Positions 6,993 to 14,114 of a stretch of 16,733 nt of DNA are shown here, piece by piece. The position numbers and the translations under genes are program-made. The stretch is from assembly GCA_937901915.1 (NCBI GenBank), contig CALGUD010000118.1:1-16733 (forward strand), read 5' to 3'. Under the pieces are notes generated by a model that searched no databases, was not told the DNA's origin, and saw nothing but the letters and a program-made list of their open reading frames with translations. Position 1 is the stretch's first letter; each line of letters opens with the position of its first letter. This DNA is from an uncultured Flavobacteriaceae bacterium (GTDB lineage: Bacteria > Bacteroidota > Bacteroidia > Flavobacteriales > Flavobacteriaceae).

Positions 6993-7850
6993 TCACTTCA
7001 ACTGAAGCAAATATTCCCCATATCCACTTTTTAGCAATGGCTTTGCAAGTTTGTGTAACTCTTCCCTGGAAATTAACCCCATTCTGTATGCTGCCTCTTC
7101 AATAGATCCAATCTTGAGTCCCTGGCGTTCTTCTATAACCTGTACAAATTGTGAAGCCTGCATTAAAGAGTTAAATGTTCCGGTGTCCAGCCAGGCTGTG
7201 CCCCTGTCTAAAACACTTACTTTTAACTTATTCGTTTGTAAATAGGCCTTATTTACATCTGTTATTTCCAGTTCTCCCCTATTACTTGGTTTTATATTTT
7301 TGGCTATTTCTACCACACTGTTATCATAAAAATAGATTCCCGGAACTACATAATTGGACTTTGGCTTTGCGGGTTTTTCTTCTATTGATAATACCCGCGA
7401 ATTCTCATCAAATTCTACCACACCATACCTGTGTGGGTCATTTACATGATATGCATAGATAATTCCACCATCCGGATCGTTATTTTGTTGTAATAATTCT
7501 GATAAGCCGGTGCCATAAAATATATTATCTCCCAGGATAAGTGCCACTTTATCATCTTCAATGAATTCTTCTCCAATAATAAAAGCTTCTGCCAAACCAT
7601 TTGGGGCTTCCTGAACCGCATATTCAAACTTACAGCCATATTTTGACCCATCACCCAACAGTTTTTTAAACAGTGGTAAATCCTGAGGTGTAGAAATAAT
7701 CAATATATCTTTTATCCCCGACCATATTAAAGTTGAGATAGGATAATAAATCATGGGTTTATCGTAAATTGGCATTAACTGTTTACTCACAGCCAACGTT
7801 AAAGGGTGTAACCGTGTTCCTGATCCTCCTGCTAAAACAATTCCTTTCAT
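6993..7850 (-). CDS. rfbA: Glucose-1-phosphate thymidylyltransferase
   Basis: This enzyme makes dTDP-glucose from dTTP and glucose-1-phosphate, the first step of the dTDP-rhamnose route. Visible motifs are the nucleotide loop LAGGSGTRLHPLT (6-18), the metal-binding GDNIFYG (107-113), IEEKP (156-160), the product-side RGELEITDVN (191-200) and WLDTGT (220-225). At 285 residues it has the short RmlA length. It is preceded by the GxxExxY gene (49 bases away) and followed by the MITE-like element. On the minus strand TAAATTTG at 7879-7886 fits TAnnTTTG, so a separate weak promoter is possible, but no -33 element is evident. Confidence 0.96.
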   Translation of the reverse strand: MKGIVLAGGSGTRLHPLTLAVSKQLMPIYDKPMIYYPISTLIWSGIKDILIISTPQDLPLFKKLLGDGSKYGCKFEYAVQEAPNGLAEAFIIGEEFIEDDKVALILGDNIFYGTGLSELLQQNNDPDGGIIYAYHVNDPHRYGVVEFDENSRVLSIEEKPAKPKSNYVVPGIYFYDNSVVEIAKNIKPSNRGELEITDVNKAYLQTNKLKVSVLDRGTAWLDTGTFNSLMQASQFVQVIEERQGLKIGSIEEAAYRMGLISREELHKLAKPLLKSGYGEYLLQLK

Positions 7851-7899
7851 TATTACGAATTTTTAATACGAATTAACTCAAATTTAAAAAACAAATTAA

Positions 7900-8292
7900 T
7901 CATGCTTTTGGGTTTATTATTCTTTTATATGTTAAAGAAGATGTGCCAAAATTAATTAACATACCTAATTCCATATTGGTACATTTTAAATAATTTTTTA
8001 ACTGTGCAAAAAAAGCACTCGGTATTTGGGATACCGCTTTTATTTCTAAAACAATATTGTCATAACAAACAAAGTCTGCTCTATAATGTTTTTTTAATTT
8101 CTGATCGTTATAATACAATTCCAATTTTACCTGCTTTTTATATGGTATTTTTTGAATGTCAAATTCTTTTTCAATGGCTTCTTCGTAAACAGCCTCAAGA
8201 AACCCTGACCCTAAAGAACTGTGAACTTTCATACAGGCCCCAATAATTTTAAAACTTTCTTCTTTGTAAAGTATTTTGTTATCAAGGCTCAT
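7900..8292 (-). CDS. GxxExxY protein, PD-(D/E)XK nuclease-like
   Basis: This is a 130-residue protein of the GxxExxY family. The signature is G30-F-L-E33-A-V-Y36 within LGSGFLEAVYEEA. A putative nuclease core follows: RADFVCYDNIVLEIKAV with D73, E83 and K85 in the D...E.K arrangement. The C-terminus contains AQLKNYLK and the INFG motif typical of the family. These genes are scattered through Bacteroidetes polysaccharide and other operons as lone inserts, and their function is unproven. It sits between rfbB (24 bases) and rfbA (49 bases) on the same strand, splitting genes that are normally adjacent. The product appears full length. Confidence 0.88.
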   Translation of the reverse strand: MSLDNKILYKEESFKIIGACMKVHSSLGSGFLEAVYEEAIEKEFDIQKIPYKKQVKLELYYNDQKLKKHYRADFVCYDNIVLEIKAVSQIPSAFFAQLKNYLKCTNMELGMLINFGTSSLTYKRIINPKA

Positions 8293-8316
8293 TCGTTAAA
8301 TTCGGATTGATTCGAT

Positions 8317-9360
8317 TTAATTTGCGTACTGTTTTTGGTAATATGATTGATAAGCTCCACTAGTAACACTTTGTAGCCAATCTGTATTGCTTAAATACCA
8401 ATCTATGGTTTTGGATAATCCTTCTTCAAAAGTAACCGAGGGTTCCCAACCTAATTCCTTATTAATCTTAGAAGCGTCAATTGCATACCTTTTATCATGG
8501 CCCGGCCGGTCCTTCACATAGGTTATTAATTTTTCTGAACTTCCTTTAATCCGGTTTAATTTTTCATCCATCAGTTTACAGAGCAACTTCACCAAATCGA
8601 TGTTCTGCCATTCATTAAATCCACCAATGTTATATGTTTCCTTATTTTTTCCTTTATGAAAAACCAGATCAATTGCCCGGGCATGGTCTTCTACATATAG
8701 CCAGTCGCGGGTATATTTACCGTCTCCGTACACCGGTAAGGACTTGTTGTTTATTATATTATTTATAAATAAGGGTATTAGTTTTTCAGGAAATTGATTG
8801 GGCCCATAATTATTGGAGCAATTGGTGATTACAAAAGGAAGCCCGTAGGTCTCTCCATAGGCTCGTACAAAATGGTCAGAACTTGCTTTAGAAGCACTGT
8901 AAGGTGAGTTGGGGTCATAGGAAGTATGTTCTGTAAAAAGTCCGGTTTCTCCTAAAGTTCCATAAACTTCATCGGTACTAATGTGATAAAATAGTTTCTC
9001 GTTAAAGTTTTTATGGGTATTCCTAAAAGCATTTAAAAGATTCACCGTGCCGATGATATTCGTTCTTACAAATGCTAAAGGATCTTCTATAGAACGGTCT
9101 ACATGCGACTCAGCTGCTAAATGAATAACAACATCAAATTTATATTCTTTAAACATTCGGTCAATATATTCACTGTCATTAATATCCCCTTTCAGGAACG
9201 TATAATTAGCTGCATCTTCTATATCTTTTAAATTTTCCAGGTTACCGGCATAGGTTAGAGCATCCAGGTTATAAATGTGATTATCCGCATATTTTTTAAC
9301 AAATAATCGAATTACATGTGATCCTATAAATCCGGCACCTCCAGTTATTAAAATATTCAT
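8317..9360 (-). CDS. rfbB: dTDP-glucose 4,6-dehydratase
   Basis: This 347-residue extended SDR makes dTDP-4-keto-6-deoxyglucose. It shows GGAGFIGSH (7-15) for NAD, HLAAESHVDRSIEDP (80-94), STDEVYG (128-134) with the T-D-E triad at 129-131, YSASK (154-158) with Y154 and K158, NNYGP (183-187) and RDWLYVEDH (218-226). It is intact and of usual length. It starts 11 bases after the Wzz-like gene and appears to be translated from the same message. Confidence 0.97.
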   Translation of the reverse strand: MNILITGGAGFIGSHVIRLFVKKYADNHIYNLDALTYAGNLENLKDIEDAANYTFLKGDINDSEYIDRMFKEYKFDVVIHLAAESHVDRSIEDPLAFVRTNIIGTVNLLNAFRNTHKNFNEKLFYHISTDEVYGTLGETGLFTEHTSYDPNSPYSASKASSDHFVRAYGETYGLPFVITNCSNNYGPNQFPEKLIPLFINNIINNKSLPVYGDGKYTRDWLYVEDHARAIDLVFHKGKNKETYNIGGFNEWQNIDLVKLLCKLMDEKLNRIKGSSEKLITYVKDRPGHDKRYAIDASKINKELGWEPSVTFEEGLSKTIDWYLSNTDWLQSVTSGAYQSYYQKQYAN

Positions 9361-9371
9361 TTATAAAGGTT

Positions 9372-10430
9372 TTAGGCAGTTCTGTTTTGATAGTCTGTAA
9401 GATATTTATTTAATTCTAATAACAGTAAAACCACAAAAGTTAATAAAATAGCTACTGCAAAACCTAAAAATATATAGCGGTCTAAAAGGGCTTTCATTTC
9501 TACTCCTTTTTGCGGAAAAGCCGAAATGATATTTAAGGTGTTTGCCTTATTGGCCCTTTCTAAATTTAAGTCTACAAGGTTTTGCTTTAAAATATAGATT
9601 TCCTGCAACAGTTCCAGCTCCCTGTTCTGTTTGCCTTGCTCAGCTAAATTTATATTGGTCCCTTGCAGCGGATTTTCAGCTGTTTTTATCATAACATCCC
9701 TGTACAATTTCTGTAAAGAATCTACCTGCCTTAGCTGCCCTTTATAAATACTGTCCTGCATGCTGATATTTTCGTCACTCACTTGTTTTTGAAGCTGAAA
9801 ATAGCTGTTATTGCCTATAGCTGAAACGATGGCATCCTGAGTTTTTGAAGCCACCCTGCTTTCTGTACTTATAAGGCTAATTTCGTGAAACCGGGCATCG
9901 TATGTATTGAAATTTTCCAGGTACGCTTCAAAATCTATGGCGTTTCTTGTTGTAGAATCCAGTTCTCTTACAAATTTATCGAACAGCAACACTTTTTGAT
10001 TTTCATCAGAAAACGACCGTACTTGCATTTTCTTAATAGATGCTGCCTCTTCTACTGATATATTGAGCGCATCTGCCAAGGCAGATGAATCTTTAGCCGT
10101 CGCTAATTCATTATAAAAATTAATATTGTTATACAACTGCTGGACACTGTTAAAATTAGGCTCAACTACCATAGTGGATAAATAACTGGGTTCTTTTGTG
10201 TAGTCCACAAATCCCCCTATAATAATTCCTACCAGGCCGGCAATGGCAAACTTTACGAAGTGGATTTTTATAAATATCAATACCCCAACGAGAAAATAAA
10301 AAATTCCCTTAAAAATATTTCCTATAAACCTAAAGAACCTGTTAAATGCATCACCAATTAATTTAAATAATTGGCCAAGATCTACCTCTTCAGAAGATGT
10401 GTTGTTTTTTGGTGGCGTTTTCTCGCTCAT
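9372..10430 (-). CDS. Wzz-type polysaccharide chain-length/co-polymerase protein
   Basis: The 352-residue protein has a polar N-terminus, a hydrophobic zone at about 43-76 ending in GLVGIIIGGF, a long extracytoplasmic region of about 240 residues and a C-terminal membrane segment at 319-340 (FLGFAVAILLTFVVLLLLEL). The middle is helical, with heptad-like stretches around 215-245 and 262-295 that suggest coiled coils. Two membrane anchors around a helical periplasmic domain are the layout of Wzz/PCP proteins that set O-antigen length. No kinase domain is present, so it is not a Wzc-type protein. The N-terminal SSEEVDLGQLFKLIGDAFN sequence is typical of the flavobacterial form. It lies 5 bases after the DUF6909-like gene and 11 bases before rfbB. 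Confidence 0.78.
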   Translation of the reverse strand: MSEKTPPKNNTSSEEVDLGQLFKLIGDAFNRFFRFIGNIFKGIFYFLVGVLIFIKIHFVKFAIAGLVGIIIGGFVDYTKEPSYLSTMVVEPNFNSVQQLYNNINFYNELATAKDSSALADALNISVEEAASIKKMQVRSFSDENQKVLLFDKFVRELDSTTRNAIDFEAYLENFNTYDARFHEISLISTESRVASKTQDAIVSAIGNNSYFQLQKQVSDENISMQDSIYKGQLRQVDSLQKLYRDVMIKTAENPLQGTNINLAEQGKQNRELELLQEIYILKQNLVDLNLERANKANTLNIISAFPQKGVEMKALLDRYIFLGFAVAILLTFVVLLLLELNKYLTDYQNRTA

Positions 10431-10435
10431 ATAAA

Positions 10436-12124
10436 TTAATTATTAAAAATTTGTTCCAATATTTTTTTTGTTATCAAATAAGTGGGTTTTACCCCGGTAA
10501 TTCCCAAGCTTCCCGATGCCAATGTGCTTCCCGTTTTTAATGGGTTATCTGAAGCATAATACGCATATCTTACTTTAACATCTTCTGAGATACTTTTTCT
10601 TATTTTGGAAGCCGACTGAATGGCTTTTTGATAATGTGCCCCCTCCATTTCTATTCCTACAACATTCCAGGTACTCTCGTGAAAAAACTTTAAAATATCC
10701 CTGTTTTGTAACGACGTTCCCAGTACAGTGACCATAGATCCTTCAAATACCTTTAACCCCTGGCTTTCAAAATCTTTTGCTGAAAACTCATTTTTAAAAG
10801 GATAGTTATCGGCGGTGCCTTCAAATATATGTGCTGTCGGAATCATTAGATCCCCTTTTCCCCCTTCCAGGATCCCTGCCTTGCCCATAATTGAAACAGA
10901 CGCAACATTTAAAAATTGCATGCTGGATTTGCTTTCCTTATAAGGTTTCAGCAATTCATCTATAGTTTCATAGGCCTGCTCGCCAAATGCATAATCCATT
11001 ACAAATAAAACAGGTTTTTTATCATCTTCCAAATCAGAAGTGTAATTAAATCCTGTTGCTTTCAGGTTCATTTTTGATATATCAAATATCTGGACATCAA
11101 TGTTTGTCCCTGAAACGTCCGGAATACTGATCATACCATTCTTTTCTGCATATTGTTTTACTTTGCTTCGCAAGGCACTGCCATTGGGTTGACTCAGCAT
11201 TTCATAAACAGTAAAATCGCTTTTATTGTTTTCAAATTCTTTTTGCAAAACCATCGGTGCAAAGAGTGTGTTCATAACACTGTGCATATTTGCACTGATA
11301 ATGTGCAGCGGCCTGTTTAAAAGTTTGTTGTCTTTAAGTGTTTTTTTAATAATATGCGCCCAAATATCTCCATAAATATGATGCCCTAACCGTTCCCTGA
11401 GAACAGGACTGAAGGTAATTGTACGTTTCTCACCATCTATTTCTTCTTCTAAAGCAAGTTTCCCCATCCAGTAAATGATACTTAAGAAACGTTCCGGTTT
11501 TTCTTTAGTAGCAAAGGCTTTATCTGCATCTATAACCTCCTCGAATGTTCTTCCTAAAATATTGGCCACATGGCTTAAAGCTATTTCTTTTTCAGTTTGT
11601 GTTAATTTTTTCTTCTTTACAGCTTCTTCAAGTTTCTGCCAGTCGCGTGTAGTTTTTCCGGTCTCTTCTGTATAAATTTTTTGGCCTATTTTTTGTGATT
11701 CAATAAAGAAAAAAGTGAGATGGGTAAGGATATCATATATGTCAGACCTACCCCTGGTAATTTCAACATTCATCTGCTCTTCATCGATCCGGTAACAATT
11801 ACGTCTTCGTTTTGGTGGTACTATGGCAACAAAATGTGATTTATGATACCCTTCTTCTGATGTTAGGTTAATGTACCGGCACTCTTCTATTCCTGTAGGA
11901 AGCCTGTCCAATATATATATTAAACCAAAAAGTTCGGTTTTTTCTTCAGCCACAGAGCCATATATTTCGGGGCGAAGCTGAAGTAAGGCTTCCCTGAGGG
12001 TTTCTCCCGAAACACCCATGGGTTTATAAAATCCACGATTAAACAAATGCCGCATGGTAATGTACATGCGTTCAATTGCCCCGGTGGACTCCTGTGCTCT
12101 TGTTCTTCCTTTAATCTTGTTCAT
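10436..12124 (-). CDS. DUF6909-like conserved protein with nucleoside-phosphorylase-like C-terminal domain
   Basis: A 562-residue cytoplasmic protein that I recognise, from memory, as the Bacteroidetes family DUF6909; the N-terminal RTRAQESTGAIERMYITMRH and the RRRNCYRIDEEQMN block are typical. No signal peptide or membrane segment is seen. The C-terminal third carries motifs of the purine nucleoside phosphorylase/nucleosidase fold: a glycine-rich GKAGILEGGKGDLMIPT (414-430) resembling the G.AG.......GD...P. element, then VVGIEMEGAHY (488-498), which matches the ribose-binding (D/E)MEG motif, and a conserved DNPLKTGS (526-533). The N-terminal half is of unknown fold. It is the first gene of the cluster, 5 bases before the Wzz-like gene. 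A nucleoside- or nucleotide-sugar-related role is inferred, not shown. Confidence 0.75.
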   Translation of the reverse strand: MNKIKGRTRAQESTGAIERMYITMRHLFNRGFYKPMGVSGETLREALLQLRPEIYGSVAEEKTELFGLIYILDRLPTGIEECRYINLTSEEGYHKSHFVAIVPPKRRRNCYRIDEEQMNVEITRGRSDIYDILTHLTFFFIESQKIGQKIYTEETGKTTRDWQKLEEAVKKKKLTQTEKEIALSHVANILGRTFEEVIDADKAFATKEKPERFLSIIYWMGKLALEEEIDGEKRTITFSPVLRERLGHHIYGDIWAHIIKKTLKDNKLLNRPLHIISANMHSVMNTLFAPMVLQKEFENNKSDFTVYEMLSQPNGSALRSKVKQYAEKNGMISIPDVSGTNIDVQIFDISKMNLKATGFNYTSDLEDDKKPVLFVMDYAFGEQAYETIDELLKPYKESKSSMQFLNVASVSIMGKAGILEGGKGDLMIPTAHIFEGTADNYPFKNEFSAKDFESQGLKVFEGSMVTVLGTSLQNRDILKFFHESTWNVVGIEMEGAHYQKAIQSASKIRKSISEDVKVRYAYYASDNPLKTGSTLASGSLGITGVKPTYLITKKILEQIFNN

Positions 12125-12135
12125 AGTTTTCTAAA

Positions 12136-12164
12136 CAAAAATACGAGTTCTTTTGATAAAGAAC
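12136..12164 (-). promoter_or_regulatory. Putative promoter with overlapping inverted repeat, start of the polysaccharide operon
   Basis: On the minus strand TATTTTTG (12136-12143) matches TAnnTTTG, 11 bases before the ATG at 12124. Just upstream, GTTCTTT (12147-12153 on plus) and AAAGAAC (12158-12164) form a perfect 7-base inverted repeat with a 4-base spacer, lying where the -10 to -33 spacer would be. This could be an operator. The expected TTTG at -33 is not clear. Confidence 0.45.
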
Positions 12165-12214
12165 ATTTTAAAAATAAAAAAGAAGTGTGAAACCTGCGGT
12201 TTAAGTTAGGTGTC

Positions 12215-12281
12215 CGATGACCGATGCCGGATGTTGTATGTTAAAAAAGTATAAAGTACGAAGTATGATTTACGAAGTACG
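12215..12281 (+). repeat. Direct repeat A1, first copy (second at 12538-12604)
   Basis: These 67 bases align without gaps to 12538-12604, at an offset of 323. The shared part includes GATGCCGGATGTTGTATG-type sequence, TTAAAAAAGTAT and GAAGTATGATTTACGA. Only a few bases differ, so this is the clearest long duplication inside array A. Confidence 0.8.
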
Positions 12282-12308
12282 AAGTATGATTACGAAGTAC
12301 GATTTACG
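12254..12308 (+). repeat. Short tandem repeat based on TACGAAGTA
   Basis: Successive units of 21, 20 and 14 bases begin at 12254, 12275 and 12295. Each starts AAGTACGA and ends ATT(T)ACG; the third is shortened. Related single units occur at 12576-12620 and 15849-15875. Confidence 0.75.
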
Positions 12309-12537
12309 AATAAATTTCAAATCCCAAATTTCCAAAATCCATTATTAGTGAATTTGTGGCAAAACCAATTAATAACTAACAGTTACAACTACAATCATCC
12401 GATTACACGATTAAACAATTCAATAAAATTCGTTATCAAATAATTACGAAATACGAATAAATTCCAAATCCCAAATCTCCAAAATCCATTTTATTATCAA
12501 CTTAACCAATTAACCAATAACTTAATAACTTTAAGTT

Positions 12538-12604
12538 CGATGACCAATGCCGGATGTTGTATGTTAAAAAAGTATGAATTACGAAGTATGATTTACGATG
12601 TACG
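12538..12604 (+). repeat. Direct repeat A1, second copy
   Basis: This is the partner of 12215-12281. The upstream junction differs: this copy lacks the GGATGTC portion present before the first copy. The two therefore share an internal boundary rather than a clean unit end. Confidence 0.8.
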
Positions 12605-12723
12605 ATTTACGATGTACGAATTAACCAATAACAATTAACTCAATAACTTTAAGTTGGATGTCCGATGACGGATACAAATTATGAATGAAGAATTCAGAAC
12701 CAATAACTTGATTACTTTAAACG

Positions 12724-12750
12724 GTGGCTGAGGCCCTCGAAGCCAGCCAC
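12724..12750. repeat. Stem-loop distal to the first cold-shock terminator
   Basis: GTGGCTG (12724-12730) pairs with CAGCCAC (12744-12750) around a 13-base loop with GGCCCTCGAAG. A similar stem lies at 16032-16058 in the same position relative to the second cold-shock gene. Confidence 0.65.
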
Positions 12751-12752
12751 AT

Positions 12753-12779
12753 AAAAAAAGCCTTTCATTGCTGAAAGGC
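12753..12779 (-). terminator. Rho-independent terminator of the first cold-shock gene
   Basis: On the minus strand GCCTTTCA pairs perfectly with TGAAAGGC around a GCAA loop and is followed by seven T. It lies about 34 bases after the stop codon at 12813. Confidence 0.9.
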
Positions 12780-12812
12780 CTGTGTTTTGTTTAAAAGAAT
12801 GTACCGTATGTA

Positions 12813-13004
12813 TTAAATAACTGTTACGTTTACTGCGTTTAATCCTTTTTTTCCTTCTTGAAGATCAAATTCAACCTCATCGCCTTCACGTATTTCATCT
12901 ACTAATCCGGAAATGTGTACAAAATGTTCTTTGTTTGAACCTTCTTCGGTGATGAATCCAAATCCTTTGGCATCGTTGAAGAATTTAACTGTTCCTTTAC
13001 TCAT
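12813..13004 (-). CDS. csp: Cold-shock domain protein, copy 1
   Basis: This 63-residue single CSD protein binds single-stranded RNA/DNA and acts as an RNA chaperone. RNP1 is KGFGFI at 13-18 and RNP2 is HFVHI at 27-31; the beginning MSKGTVKFFND is canonical. It differs from the second copy (16116-16307) at only two residues: E26 here is D there, and Q49 here is E there. It has its own terminator, and a -7 box is 34 bases upstream of the ATG. The start is unambiguous. Confidence 0.96.
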   Translation of the reverse strand: MSKGTVKFFNDAKGFGFITEEGSNKEHFVHISGLVDEIREGDEVEFDLQEGKKGLNAVNVTVI

Positions 13005-13038
13005 GATAAAAAATATTAAAAATTAATTTATTAAAGGT

Positions 13039-13046
13039 CAAAGATA
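13039..13046 (-). promoter_or_regulatory. -7 box for cold-shock gene 1
   Basis: TATCTTTG on the minus strand matches TAnnTTTG and leaves a leader of roughly 25-30 bases. It is overlapped by an imperfect AT-rich inverted repeat, ATAATA (13044-13049) against TATTAT (13061-13066). No convincing -33 TTTG is present at the usual distance. Confidence 0.45.
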
Positions 13047-13204
13047 ATACCAAAAAAAGATATTATTGACACTTTTACGTTTTTTTTTAGCTAAATTACT
13101 CTGGTTCTGTATAATATAACCGTTTTTAGCCTCAAAAACAGCCCTAAAACAGATTGCTTCATCTCTGATTAGAAACTTTAATAGGCGTAAAACGTCAGCC
13201 GGCA

Positions 13205-13317
13205 CTATTTTTTTGTAGCTTTTACAACCACAAAAGAACCTTCGCCATAGCCCTCTTTTGGAAATTCCACGCTTCGTATTCCTGTACGTTTTTATCAAAT
13301 ATTTCCACTTGATCCAT
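13205..13317 (-). pseudogene. Deletion relic of a class I SAM-dependent methyltransferase
   Basis: The ATG at 13317 opens a frame reading MDQVEIFDKNVQEYEAW, which matches the N-terminus of a methyltransferase family beginning M..EIF..YV.EYE.WF. Within about 50 bases another frame reads VEFPKEGYGEGSFVVVKATK and ends at a TAG at 13205-13207. This is the characteristic C-terminus (P.KEGYGEGSFVVIKAKK) of the same family. The whole central part of about 170 residues, including the SAM-binding motif, is missing, and the join is out of frame. A single internal deletion in a gene of about 200-210 codons explains this. The 86-residue frame at 13038-13298 that runs across it has no family resemblance and is not annotated as a gene. 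Confidence 0.72.
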
Positions 13318-13395
13318 AATTGGAAATTTTTAATTGAGATTATACAATTGATTCTTCATTCTTTTATATAGTAGAAATAAAGGGAAATATATATA

Positions 13396-13848
13396 TCAGA
13401 ACATTATATCCTGGTAAACCATGGATTTAAGATCTTTTGGGAGAGAAGTCCGTATATCTTCCAGTTCTCCGAGTGAAACATATTGCTTAAGCACTATGAA
13501 AGTAGTGTTGATATACCTTTCGGCAAGTTCATCATCAGGAAAATCGCTGTCGCCGGTAATTCCATTATATTCCCTGATCAGGTCAATAAACTCATCCATC
13601 CGTTTTACACGCACTAAACTTTTGGGTTTTAATGACCATCCGTTTACATAAACGGCTTTTAAGAACATCGGGAATTGCGCAATGAGTTGTAATGATTCAT
13701 GTACGGGTATCAATTCCCTGAGCCCATGCAGTATTGATGATAGTATTCTGCCCCCTTTGTCTGTATCTCCCTGGATATTCAGTTTTTCTGTATACTCATT
13801 TATAAAAGTATTTGCTTCATTAGCAAATTGATTGAAATTTAGTGCCAT
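13396..13848 (-). CDS. DUF2267 domain protein
   Basis: This 150-residue acidic, helical protein has no signal peptide or membrane segment. The pattern ILSSILHGLRELIPVHESLQ (35-54), LIAQFPMFLKAVYVNGW (55-71) and a second half-repeat with LKQYVSLGELEDIRTSLP (120-137) fits DUF2267, whose repeats read L..LR.RL...EA..L.AQLP..L...Y..GW. The family is of unknown function. It is a single gene, transcribed away from the exported pair at 14115, with a 266-base shared upstream region. Confidence 0.75.
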   Translation of the reverse strand: MALNFNQFANEANTFINEYTEKLNIQGDTDKGGRILSSILHGLRELIPVHESLQLIAQFPMFLKAVYVNGWSLKPKSLVRVKRMDEFIDLIREYNGITGDSDFPDDELAERYINTTFIVLKQYVSLGELEDIRTSLPKDLKSMVYQDIMF

Positions 13849-14114
13849 AATGATCTCATTTATAATTCAACATTCATTATTTATTCGTCAACATTACAAA
13901 ATTCCGAAATTTTGCCGGCATTGAAAATGATATTTTCTAAGTTTAAGAAACTTTAACGTTCTGGTTATAAGTATTATAAAAAATAAAAAAATCCGAAGTT
14001 CTTGAAAAAATAAAAGATGTTCTTATTCGAAAAAATAAAAAAGCTATAGGTTAAATTAAGAATATTTAATACATTTCGCCATTATTCAGTTTAGCCCCTA
14101 CTAAACCTATTTAT
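13849..14114. promoter_or_regulatory. Divergent upstream region with two perfect palindromes
   Basis: This gene-free stretch separates the DUF2267 gene from the thioredoxin-fold gene. CAAAATT-CCGA-AATTTTG lies at 13897-13914 and AAGTTT-AAG-AAACTT at 13939-13953. GTTTAG (14089-14094) and CTAAAC (14101-14106) form a small hairpin just before the ATG at 14115. A near-match to the -7 box, TACATTTC, is at about 14070. A loose direct repeat GTTCTT...GAAAAAATAAAA occurs at 13998-14015 and 14019-14040. The palindromes could be operator sites; no regulator gene is adjacent. Confidence 0.4.

Larger units (their letters stand above)
12180..12722. repeat. Intergenic mosaic of short degenerate repeat words (array A)
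   Basis: This gene-free stretch is built almost wholly from a few words in changing order. They are a GGATGTCCGATGACCGATGCC type (12205-12235, 12534-12556, 12653-12675), a TACGAAGTACGATTTACGA type (12254-12310, 12576-12620), CCAATTAACCAATAAC (12505-12521, 12621-12640), ATTCCAAATCCCAAAT(C) (12313-12340, 12459-12485) and GATTACACGATTAAAC (about 12400). No frame gives a plausible protein. The same words recur in the stretches at 15668-16014 and 16430-16733. Confidence 0.8.

Noticed and set aside
7051..7462. Plus-strand open frames opposite rfbA
   Set aside because: They are antisense shadows of a well-conserved gene, with no start signal or protein family.
7442..7654. 70-residue minus-strand frame inside rfbA
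   Set aside because: It is an alternative frame of an intact rfbA; no independent coding evidence.
12180..12722. Repeats considered as a CRISPR array
   Set aside because: Units have no constant length, no fixed spacer size, and vary in order; no cas gene is present.
13122..13139. GTTTTT/AAAAAC hairpin as a terminator of the DUF2267 gene or relic
   Set aside because: The stem is only six A/T-rich pairs with a GC-rich loop and no following T-run in the needed position.
13038..13298. 86-residue open frame upstream of cold-shock gene 1
   Set aside because: It runs out of frame across the methyltransferase relic and has unusual composition and no family resemblance. The two other frames in the same DNA give recognisable protein ends.
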